The position numbers and the translations under genes were made by a program. Under the pieces are notes generated by a model, which did not search any database, was not told the DNA's origin, and worked only from the letters and a program-made list of their open reading frames with translations. A stretch of 64,000 nucleotides of DNA from Cryptomeria japonica (lineage: Eukaryota > Streptophyta > Pinopsida > Cupressales > Cupressaceae): contig NW_026728918.1 in the NCBI RefSeq assembly GCF_030272615.1, forward strand, positions 312,001 to 376,000, written 5' to 3'. Positions within the stretch are counted from its first letter, which is position 1, and each line of letters opens with the position of its first letter. Positions 54,946 through 64,000 of the stretch are shown here, in pieces.

Positions 54946-55173
54946 CTATTTCATGGCACAGTTTTTTGCACAGACGCCTGCACCATTAGGGCAGCGTGCA
55001 ATCTCCCAAGGGCAGCAAAAGTCGCCAGGAGGACAGTCATCCTGGCTATAACACTCGCTGTTAGGGTCGCACTGCGCTGAAACCATTCTCACCCCTTCAA
55101 ATATCACAAGCAACATTAAGAGTATTAAAAACTTTTTCGCAAACTGCATGACTACTAATTTCTTTGCGACCAT
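54946..55173 (-). CDS. Small secreted cysteine-rich peptide 2
   Basis: A 75-residue paralogue of 47653-47874. Signal peptide (AKKFLILLMLLVIFEG, cleavage after VSA) and a mature acidic peptide beginning QCDPNSECYSQDDC with the identical cysteine framework C-x5-C-x5-C-x5-CC-x6-C-x6-C-x3-C. Between the two proteins the signal core, VSAQC, CCPW.IARC and GVCAKNCA are conserved, while intervening residues vary. The frame is open further upstream to 55206, but the Met at 55171-55173 is the one shared with gene 1. Two extra residues (Met-Lys) at the C-terminus. Intact frame and conserved TATA-like site suggest a working gene. Confidence 0.75.
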   Translation of the reverse strand: MVAKKLVVMQFAKKFLILLMLLVIFEGVRMVSAQCDPNSECYSQDDCPPGDFCCPWEIARCPNGAGVCAKNCAMK

Positions 55174-55224
55174 TTTTGTTTGGCGAGTGATTGAATGTTC
55201 TGACATTTTTGTTCGTATGCTGTA

Positions 55225-55234
55225 CTTAAATAAG
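55225..55234 (-). promoter_or_regulatory. Candidate TATA box of cysteine-rich gene 2
   Basis: CTTATTTAAG on the minus strand, about 52 bp before the chosen ATG, identical to the site before gene 1. Confidence 0.5.
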
Positions 55235-55580
55235 TGTTTTGGGACATTGGGACGATGAGTTCAAGAAAGGTTAGGACAAATATATGGAATAAAAATCTCC
55301 TCCTTTTCAGTGTTCTGAAGAGGAATCTGAAACGGCAATGTAAATTAAAGGAGATGGAAATAGAATAAGTAACGAAGCTTATTTGATAATATAGAAGATA
55401 TATATTATGTTATCGGAGAATAGTGCTAAACTCTTCAAATGACACTCACGATTCTTGCTATTAACGGCGACATTAAGTTTTTATAACGGTTTTGACTTAT
55501 TAGATCGAATCGCAAGGATTAATTTGGTAAGTGCACCTCGCAGAATTAGCTGCCACCTTATAATCTAAAAGTCTAAATAG

Positions 55581-57581
55581 AATCAAATATCTTATCACTA
55601 TGTAGGGACATTATAACATCCAACTCTCAAGTACTCATCTACACAACAAACCACAAGGAGAATAAAAAGAAGTTTGAGTTGATCTTTGACAAATTTATAA
55701 TTGAAAAGAGATAGTCTTGGGATTCTGTAGGAGCTTGCAATAAATGATCAGGCCCTTCCTTAGGTCTCGTGACCATTATAAGAAATCGAGATGCACAAAA
55801 TAATCCTATCTTAAGTGTTTCTAGGAATAGAAAGAGTAGTGACAATACAAGGTAGAGTATAAAATGAAAGTGATTCAACAAGGAGATGAGATATCAAGTT
55901 GCCATATGCACTACAAAAGAATGCTATAATAACAATAATAAAAGAGAGAAGTTAAGATCAATTAAAACTAAAATGATGTCACCTCTAGAAGCTTGATGAA
56001 TCCAAAGGCCACAAGGATGCTATTAAATGCCACAAGATCTCCAAGAGGATTGTTGTATTAGCGATTAACAAATCACATGGAGAAATCAATGTTCAACAAT
56101 GTTGGTATTAAAGACTATTATAGATAGCTTGAGAGTATGAGATATTGTAAGATTGAATGAGAGAGAGATTTTGGATGTGTAATTGGAAGTTATGTTTCAA
56201 AATGAGTAAAAGAAGGGTAATGGTTGGAGTTTGATAGCCATATAGATTATAGTTATCACCAACCTAGGTAACTAGTAGGTGGGAAAATGCTTGAAAATAG
56301 GTATTTAAATGTTACATTATGCTAGCCTCTAAATAGTTTAATAATAACAAATAACCAAACATGGGAAAGGAACAAGGTTAATATGACCATGAGATTAGTT
56401 TAATCATGTCTAAAACACTTAATAATCATGTCTAAAATGCTTAATAAGTCATACATGTAATTCCAATTGAATTGTGCTCTAGTGTAAAACTAGAAAAGTT
56501 ACTTAGAGTCTCTCAATGTATACAAAAAGGGATAGTGAATATTTTCACCTCCCAAATAGACTAATCTAGAATGAATTGAAAAGTCCTTGTAAAGAACGCA
56601 CCAAGACAAGTCAAAAAAAATTGTTCAATAATAGCTAACTATACACTCTAGAATTTATATTTCATGAGCTAGCCAACGATTGTAATGCACATATGTCATT
56701 GAGATTTTGTACCATAACATATGTAGTTAAATTAAAGCATATTCTTTTCAAGGTTTATAATAATAAAATAGGTTATCATTATATACCATTTCAAATCTTT
56801 TCACTTGAATTTCTTACAACAAATTTTGTGATAATTTTGTTATAATAAAATCAAGATCAGTATAGAAGGATTAAAAGTACTAATTTGAGATTCTATATTT
56901 TAAATATGACCACGATCCAATACAAAAAATAATATGACCATCCAAAATAAAACATCGAATAGTCTTACTAACTCTATGAATGTTTTTGGGGCATTGTAAA
57001 TTCAAATAACCATAGATAAGGTAACCAAGTATCACCTTATCCACACACAAAAATGAACATTATTGAAAAAGCATTTTTTTATAATTGATAAAATAGAAGT
57101 TGGAATAGAATTAATATCTATTAAGAGAACAATTTGACTGGGTAAGCCTCAAAACAAAAACAAAAACAAAAACATTTCTAAGCTTAATAGGTAAGAATAG
57201 AGAATTGAAAGTTAAATCCTTCTCCAGTGAAGTACTACAAAAGACAACATTGGAGACCTTACCTATGATTACAAATTCTTTGTGAAATCTGGCTTCTCAT
57301 ATAAAAGATGCGAAACCAAAATTATGCTCCTTCCTAACCTCATTTTGGCACTAAAATTCAAATCCTGCCGTCTTGGAGTGTTAAATTCTATAGAAATTTC
57401 TTTTAAGGAGCACAAAGAACATGCATTATATTGAATTTCCTTATGATTTAAGTCTTTGTTGTGAAACGATAGCAGCCAACATCTTCACTCCAAATTTAAA
57501 CATATTCAAAGTTGTATATAAGATTATATTCAATTTCTTTATAATTTAAGCCTATGCTTGAAAATGACAATGGCTAACATC
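55581..57581. other. Unassigned DNA with a repeated segment
   Basis: About 56040-56310 aligns with 59840-60070 (from TTGTTGTATTAGYGATTAAC through TTGGTATTAAAGA). A (CAAAAA)n run is at about 57150-57173. The 50-bp text CCAACATCTTCACTCC...GTATATAAGAT at about 57477-57525 recurs at 58520-58570 around the compact LTR element. No gene recognised. Confidence 0.5.
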
Positions 57582-58037
57582 TGTTGGAATATGGTAATTT
57601 CTCCCATATGCAAGAAAGATCTACCACCATGCAACCACTGCCACCGTGAGCTCAGAAGCATAAGTTATATTATCAAAAGTTGAAGAGATTGTTAGCAAAC
57701 GATTCAAGAAATCAAGGGAAGCAAGGGAAGCATTGTAATGTTGTCACCCTGATGCAAAGAGGGAAAGAGGTCTGAAGGCCACCAGTTAAAAGTTGAAAGT
57801 TAAGAGAGAAGATAGCCAAAGGATAGTAGGCAGATTGAGAACCTGAAGGTGAAGGATTATCGTTTGAAGACAATGATTTGTGGTAGTCAAGGAAGAGATT
57901 ACATGGAATTTTATCATGGTTAGGAAATAGGCCAGCATAGCCAACTAAAGCTAAGATCTTGAAGCAACAGCAGTGTGACTCAGTGTGAAGTGTTAATGCA
58001 CCAGCAGTGTGATTCAGTGTGAAGTGTTAATGGTAGA

Positions 58038-58050
58038 AATTAAAGGGGAG
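58038..58050 (+). other. Polypurine tract of the compact LTR element
   Basis: AATTAAAGGGGAG directly before the TGTTGG of the 3' LTR. Confidence 0.8.
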
Positions 58051-58522
58051 TGTTGGAGGAAAGTAATTTCTCCCTCATGCAATACCATGCAACCACCGTA
58101 TGCATGCAGTTAGCCACCGTTAAACTGGGAGTGTTGTAGTAATTTTTCCATCATGAGCATGTAGTTACCAACAGTTCCATCAAATTGGAAATCATGCAAA
58201 CCAATTATCTCCATCGGTCATGTAGACTTTTAGTTATTTCAATTAGTTATTAAAAAAAGTCTAAATGTTATAACTCTTTAAAGAAATTTCTTCATGCTTT
58301 TGAAGTCCTCTATAAAAGAGGCATATGTAATCTGATTTCATGAGCGGTGGAAGTAAAGAAGTCTCGGCTGCATGCGTGGAAATAAAGAAGTCTCGGCTGC
58401 ATGAAAGGGAAAAATGTGCATGAGGAGTTTAACGGTGGCCGACTGAGGGCTCACGATGGATCTGAAGGTTGAGTATAGCAAACTGTAGTAAACGGTGGCA
58501 GGAGAAATTATTCCTTCCAACA
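58051..58522 (+). repeat. 3' LTR of the compact element
   Basis: TGTTGGA...TTCCAACA ends. TATAAAAG at 58311-58318 is a good TATA box. A 29-bp unit, GTGGAARTAAAGAAGTCTCG plus GCTGCATG, is present twice in tandem at about 58346-58403, just after it. Confidence 0.8.
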
Positions 58523-58689
58523 ACATCTTCATACCAAATTTTAACATATTCAAAGTTGTATATAAGATGGAACATTTACTAGATGAGGAACATATAATAG
58601 ATGACCATAGAGATTAGAAGGCAGACTTGTTATTAAAAATGCCGAAATACAAATGACTGCTCTTACATCACGAAGCACATGGATCGAGA

Positions 58690-58775
58690 CGATGGACCAG
58701 TCAAGACTTGCACCTAGGCCCTTTTAGGTGTATTTATAGGTGCTCCACCATTCGAGCTACTGACCAGATACAGTT
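58690..58775 (-). repeat. Possible tRNA-derived SINE head
   Basis: On the minus strand TAGCTCGAATGGTGGAGCAC closely resembles the D-arm and A box of a tRNA (TAGCTCA.TGGTAGAGC), and GGTGCAAGTC 35 bases on resembles the B box and T arm. Not a functional tRNA: the anticodon arm and acceptor stem do not fold by eye. No SINE tail was identified. Confidence 0.4.
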
Positions 58776-59489
58776 TAAGGATTTTTGGAGTGTGGAGTAC
58801 CCTTCCAATATTAACTTCAAAATGCAAATGATTTATAAATCAGTTCATCCAGTCTAGCTTTGATGCCATGTTGAAAAGAACATACCAATAAGGATTCAGT
58901 CTATCTTTGATACCATGTTCTAACATAACCCTCTTTTTAATTAATTAAATAATTAATTAAATTAATATTTGTTTTAGATCATCATAATCTTCTTTTTTTA
59001 TTCATTAAATTAATTATTCAATTTATTTGATTTAAATCATTAAACCATGTTCTAACAATTAATTAAATAAATAAAGCATATTGTTTAATTAATACCCTCT
59101 CTCACATTTAAATAAATCAGCATTTATTTAAATCCCTAAAAGTCCATCCCTCACATTTAAATAAATAAATATTTATTTAAAATCCTAAAACCCTCACCCA
59201 TTTGCACTTTCTAGAAAATGCAAGTTGCATACTAACCCTTCTCCTAATCATGTCTAAACCTTTGATTATTAACCTAATCCCCATCTAAGTGTTTGCACAT
59301 TCCTAAACTAAGGGATTAGTGAATAGTCACTTAAAACATTTAAGGCTCTTACAAAGTATTAAATGCCTTTTCCCTTCCACAAGTACTTAACCCACATGGG
59401 TTTTGGACCAAACTAACCCACCTTTGACCCTTGGTTCGAGACTTGTCCATTAACCCAACCATCCATGGTAACCCCCAAGTCTCTTCTAG
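58776..59489. other. AT-rich block, possibly LTR remnant
   Basis: 58930-59170 is made of TTAATTAAATAAT and ATTTAAATAAATAAAT text like that in the Gypsy-2 LTRs and at 63791-64000. No boundaries or genes found. Confidence 0.35.
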
Positions 59490-60190
59490 CATTATATGAC
59501 AATAGTGGGAAACGTTTTTCTTATTTATAAAACTTTGGGAAACCCGTCAAATGAGATTCACGATTCTTGGACAATATTAAGTTTTTATAATAATTTTGAC
59601 TTCTTAGAATTAATCGCAAGGTTTAGTTTTATAAAAGCAACTCACATACTGTGATGCCACCTTATAATTTAAATTACAAAGCTAGAAAGCTAAATTTAAA
59701 ATTGTAGACATAAGTAAATATGGAAGCTATCAAAGATACTATCACCATGCATGGAAATTATATCATATGTGTCTCAAGTTATTGTCTACAAAGGTGGAAA
59801 AATCAAAAGTTTCCACAATACCTTGAAGAATATTGTTGTATTAGTGATTAACTAATCACATGGAGAAATCAATGCTCAACAATGTTGGTATTAAAGAGTA
59901 TTATAGATGGCTTGGGAGTATAAAAGATTGTGAGATTGAATGAGAGAGATTTTAGATGTGTAATTGAAATTATGGTTCAAAATGAGTAAAAGAAGGCTAA
60001 TGGTTGGAGTTTTGAGAGTCATATAGGCTATATTTACCACCAACCTAAGTAACTACTAGGTGGTAAAATGCTCGAAAATAGTGATGTACATAACATTATG
60101 CTAGTGTCTAAATAGTTTAATCATAGGAGATGTCCAAACATAGGAAGGGTACAAGGTTAACATTACCATGCCATTAGTATTGATAGAATT
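59490..60190. repeat. Broken copy of the cysteine-rich gene upstream region
   Basis: 59490-59700 matches the far-upstream parts of both cysteine-rich genes (GTGGGAAACGTTTTTCTTAT, AATCGCAAGG, GATGCCACCTTATAAT). 59840-60070 matches 56040-56310. The coding part is absent. Confidence 0.65.
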
Positions 60191-60639
60191 GAAAATAAAG
60201 AGAAAGGCCTTGGCACTATGTGGAGAAATGATAATAAAAAGCATAAAATTAACCTAAAATAGACTAGGAGAGATAAATATCAAAGTGAATCCAAAACTTT
60301 ATATTAAATTTGAATTATACACTTTTTCATTACACTAAGAACCTTGAGAATTTAGAGAATCGTGCCCATGAGCATGTGGCTACAACCATGTTGATATCCT
60401 TGAAGAGCAAACTAGCCCATTTTGGAGAAACAGGTTGACACAATTTCAACGAGCATATAAGGTATATCCCCTAGTGGTTAACAATTACTTATATAGGTGA
60501 GCAATTTTGTTGTGTTACGCTTTCTTTTGCATGATAATGTTATATTTAAGAATGGATTTAGTATACAAAGAGAAATATATATAAGTTACAAATTCTCCTA
60601 AATTGGTGTTATTATTGACTATTTTGGTCATTTTATTGT

Positions 60640-60805
60640 TTGGCCAATTTCTTAAATGTTGGGAAGAATATAGGGAATAATAATCTCCTCCTCCTGCAGT
60701 GTTTGATTGTTTGGGCTAGTGAAGAATTTAAGGCTTTTATTTGACATGTTTGGAAGAGGAATCTCAAACGACAATGGGAATTAATGGGGATTGAAATAGA
60801 ATCAT
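60640..60805. repeat. Fourth partial copy of the cysteine-rich gene upstream region
   Basis: AATAATCTCCTCCTCCTGCA through TTGGAAGAGGAATCTCAAAC matches 47965-48110 upstream of gene 1. It is cut off on the right by the Copia LTR. Confidence 0.65.
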
Positions 60806-62922
60806 TGAGAAGCGAGGGGGTGTGAATGAGTGACGTTCTAAAATTCAAAAATCAAAGCGTGCAAATATCAATAGATCAAAAACCATACACACACAACGAT
60901 AAATATCATAACACAAGAATTTACGAGAAAAATCCAATGTGGGAAAAACCTCGGTGAGAAGAGTTGTTGGAGTCTACTGGTCCAATGCATCCTCGCAAAT
61001 AAAATCACTGGTAAAATCTAATTTAAGGGCACCAACCCTAGAGAAGCACCAACTCCTCAATTTAGAGAACCTACTCAAGGAGCGCCTACCCCTACTCTGA
61101 GCACCTACTGATAAAATTACAATGACTTAGTGATAAAAATTAATACAATGAGAAACCTTGCTACAAATGAATTTTGTAACCCTCTGTAACTATGATAGAC
61201 TCAATTCTTTTAGATACAACAATGTGCTTGCAAATATCACTTCCCTCCTTTGATCAAACCTCTGATGTTATATAGCTTTGTTCTTTTGTCTCTAATATCC
61301 GTCCTTTCTCTCTCTAAGTTACTTGGTGTGTATCTTTTATTTCAGCTCACCCTGCCTTTACAAACACTCTTCACTCTTTCTCTTTGTTCTACCCCTCAAC
61401 TCACTTGCCTTAGTACACTCTCTTTTGGACTCTATTTTTTTCTGTTTAACACACTTCTCCTTGAGTTCTTCTCAACTCTCGATCTCAACAGTTCACTTAT
61501 TTTTACACCCTATCCTACCTGCCTCACAAATCACACTTGGTAGATATCTATGTTCATAGGTTGCTTTCCCTCCAAAAGAATTCAAATATACTCTTCTCAA
61601 GCTTCTAGGAAATCTTTTTGTAGATAGATTTGCAGCTAATATTGAATGCATCTTCTTCCATTTTAGATTTACTATTGAATACAGATTACTGTAATTAGTA
61701 ATCTTCACTTTCTCTTTGACAGAGTGTCATGTCGACTGGAGATATCCTAATATTTTCATGGTTGTGTGATCACATTGACAATAGATCTTTAGATAATTCT
61801 TGAGCCACTCACCATCTACAACCTTGTCTTCATTAAATGTAATTGTCTGCATTAGTTTCTCGACCTATTCTGATTGGATATCCAAACTCCCAAAACTGGA
61901 GGATTTATATTGACCAACTCTGCAAGCAAAAACTTTTGTCATTCGGATCCACAAACATCTGTCTTGCATCTACCACATCATCAAAAACATCTTATTTTTC
62001 AATCTGGTCAACCATGTTCAAATGCCCACAAGGACTATTCAACCATCGACATGAGATGAACTTCTTCATTGTGATCTCTGCATTGCACACTACACTTGCA
62101 AGATGGTGGGATCCATCATCTATTATGTAAATTTTATCTTCACAGAAGTTCGCTTCATTAGATTCCATGGTTGCGGGATGGCGAGATTGATTCATTTCAT
62201 TGTGGTCTTGATCCCCGCAAAGTCTTCCTTATTCATACTTTCTGGTCATAGGATGGTGGGATACTTCGCCTAGACAACAGTTGGTCACACTAAAAAAAGA
62301 AGTATTTCGGTGTAGCAGCAAAGAGACTCCCAAAGGGAAAGTCTCACGCCATGGGGGGACAAATCTGCGACTACCACATGGCACCACCAAGCACGAAGGA
62401 GGGCCCCATATGATCACAATGAAACATGAAGAGCCCAAATAGTGGTAGACACATTGACACATGAACTGTCGGCCCGAACAAGGCCTTACCAAAGGGAGAG
62501 CATGTCGATAAGACCAACAAAGGTGACCACCATGAAGATAAAGTCTCACATAACCACTATGTCACACCAAAAAAGGGCCTTATCGGTATGACATAAAGAA
62601 GCAGATAAGAGAGAAATGAGGTCTTGGCGAGCGACCATGTGTCATCAACAAGGAACATGTCAATGAGACAAAAATGAGGTCTCACTGAAATCCAGAGTGT
62701 CGGCCAGATAAGAAATATTTCTTGTCGAAAACTGTCAAATAGAGAATTTTGAAACATTTTCAATCTGCAACTCACAAAGATGAAACCCAATGGGCACAAC
62801 ACATTGAGAGACCATTGTAGAACATTATTACAGCCCTCAATCGCATGGATTCAGCACATTTTCACATCATCACTTCATTCATTTTACATCTAATTGACAT
62901 CAATGACAATCAATTGACAACA
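60806..62922 (-). repeat. 3' LTR of a minus-strand Copia
   Basis: On the minus strand it starts TGTTGTCAATTGATTG after a polypurine tract and ends with TTCACACCCCCTCGCTTCTCA, the usual style of plant Copia LTR ends. The stretch GTTTTTCCCACATTGGATTT near 60930 is also typical. Length 2.1 kb. Frames inside (61250-61559, 61843-62130, 62229-62802) show no domain. Confidence 0.65.
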
Positions 62923-62935
62923 ATCTCCCAATTTG
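62923..62935 (-). other. Polypurine tract of the minus-strand Copia
   Basis: CAAATTGGGAGAT-like sequence on the minus strand directly before the LTR. A further purine tract, CAAAGGGGGAGA, lies 45 bp upstream. Confidence 0.6.
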
Positions 62936-63019
62936 GCATTCATGTCAACATTTAGACCTCTTGGATCAACTTCTCCCCCTTTGGAAACAATGGAAAAGAT
63001 TCTATGAATTCATCATGTT

Positions 63020-63790
63020 GCGACTAAACCTTTTGTCAGGGGGATAACTTTGTTGGAAAATGTTAATGTAGATATTTATCTACACACTCTTTCTTGAAAC
63101 CTTTTTGATGTAGATATTTATCTTGCCTGGAATATCATGCCCTTGGTGCTTGTTTTAAACCATATAAGGTTTTGCTCAATCGACAAAAAAAAATTTCATC
63201 TTCATGTAGCTGAAACATTTCAGGCTAATCTATGTATATCTATTCTTCAAAAATCCCATTCAAAAATGTAGAGTTGACATCCATTTGGTATTATACCTTA
63301 TATCCATTGTATGTTGAAAATACCAAAAACATTTTGATTGCTTCAAGTCTTGATATCGCTTGCATACAAGGCTTGGTTTGTTTATTATGACCTTACCTTC
63401 TTCATTTATTTTGTTTCTATAGACCCATTTAGCCCCAATGACATTTTTGTCAACTGGTCTAGGAACCAATTCCCAAGTCTTGTTCTTCTCAATCTAATGC
63501 AACTCTTCCTCCATGGCCTTCACCCACTTCTCACTCTTGCTAGCTTCATCATAATTCCTTGGTCCCATTTCAGTCATCAGGAAGAAATTAACTTCCTCAT
63601 TGTTCCTTGCATGTAGTCTCCTTGTTTGAAAACATTCATTCTTGTTGCCAATTATATGATCTTTGGGGTTGTTCTTTTCAACATAACTATTGGGATCCTT
63701 ACTGACAACCTCTTCTTCATTTTCAGATTGATATTCCTCTTCAACATAAGGTTCTTCAATCTTATTTACTATTGAAGACACCAAAAATTG
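63020..63790 (-). pseudogene. Minus-strand Copia, integrase-RT junction
   Basis: Right to left: an acidic tether (EEPYVEEEYQSENEEEVVSK), then GPRNYDEASKSEKWVKAMEE, a stop, NKTWELVPRPVDKNVIGAKW and VYRNKINEEGKV, the start of RT. Shortly after, the frame decays. The RT palm, its YVDD site and the RNase H are missing before the polypurine tract, so an internal deletion of roughly 1.5-2 kb is inferred from usual Copia length. The 5' part is cut off at about 63790. Confidence 0.8.
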
Positions 63791-64000
63791 TCCTACCTTA
63801 ATTAAATAATTATTTTATTTATTTAATTTTTTAATCTTAAGTCTTCTATTAAATTAAATAATTTTTTTATTTAATTAATTCATTTACTCTTTTTCTAGCC
63901 TTTCTCTATTTAAATAAATATTTTTAATTATTTAAATTATATTTTCCCTAAATTAAACAAATATTTTATTATTTAATTGGTCTCACTTTATCTATTAATT
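63791..64000. other. AT-rich repeat running off the window
   Basis: TTAATTAAATAATTATTTTA and similar text like 58930-59170. It interrupts the Copia coding sequence and continues past the window end. Confidence 0.4.

Larger units (their letters stand above)
54510..55580. repeat. Segmental duplication around cysteine-rich gene 2
   Basis: Aligns with 47045-48330 through the gene and both flanks, with the same orientation. Confidence 0.75.
57582..58522 (+). mobile_element. Compact non-autonomous LTR element (941 bp)
   Basis: Starts TGTTGGAATATGG, ends TTCCTTCCAACA, and is flanked by the 5-bp duplication ACATC (57577-57581 and 58523-58527). A 3' LTR of 472 bp (58051-58522) follows a polypurine tract. 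The left LTR matches only over its first 80 bp or so, so most of it has been lost. The short inner region has a 36-bp tandem repeat (about 57967-58030) and no coding domain. It resembles a Copia-derived TRIM. Confidence 0.8.

Noticed and set aside
61250-61559. Hydrophobic frames of 78-97 codons
   Set aside because: Inside the Copia LTR; Leu/Ser/Phe-rich from CT-rich DNA, no start context or domain.

Overview
The window is AT-rich nuclear DNA of a vascular plant. The Ty3/gypsy (Tat-like) and Copia families, an L1-type LINE RNase H relic and a plant mobile domain ORF all point to a land plant. A large repeat-rich genome such as a conifer fits best, but the species cannot be named from the sequence. 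There is no sign of bacterial, organellar or viral genes. Nearly all of the 64 kb is transposable elements. The only likely host genes are two small secreted cysteine-rich peptide genes on the minus strand (47653-47874 and 54946-55173).

Layout. 1-5032: decayed DNA with a Copia-type LTR (3582-4174) between two copies of a 123-bp repeat, and the 3' RNase H end of an L1 LINE. 5033-16360: a complete plus-strand Ty3/gypsy element (called Gypsy-1) with 2.07-kb LTRs, TSD GAGCT, a primer-binding site and one continuous gag-pol frame broken by four nonsense codons. 16361-18582: unassigned DNA, a fragment of an acidic-repeat coding sequence, and the 5' piece of an old plus-strand Copia RT. 18583-34833: a second, 16.25-kb gypsy element (Gypsy-2) on the minus strand, inserted into that Copia RT gene with TSD CTTAG. 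It carries an extra plant mobile domain (PMD) ORF on the opposite strand. 30478-41253: a roughly 5.5-kb tandem duplication that copied gag, leader, the 5' LTR of Gypsy-2 and adjoining Copia. 40400-42990: the rest of the Copia, itself with a 786-bp internal tandem duplication, ending in a polypurine tract and the start of its 3' LTR. 42651-53523: a large inverted repeat with arms of about 2.4 kb, whose spacer holds one cysteine-rich gene, an antisense Copia fragment and an acidic-repeat relic. 54-60.8 kb: the second cysteine-rich gene and broken copies of its flanks, plus a 941-bp compact LTR element (57582-58522). 60806-63790: a minus-strand Copia remnant with a 2.1-kb 3' LTR.

How the parts relate. 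Both gypsy elements carry a second, archaeal-type RNase H (aRH) with all four acidic catalytic residues. In Gypsy-1 it lies before the RT, in Gypsy-2 after the native RNase H. In Gypsy-1 the native RNase H appears catalytically dead. Gypsy-2 has a G-patch but no visible protease. Its antisense PMD unit has its own TATA box, start codon and consensus splice donor. A TCGTACGA-like motif array occurs both in the Gypsy-2 leader and in the putative PMD intron. All coordinates, identities and repeat boundaries were read by eye, so edges may be off by a few bases.
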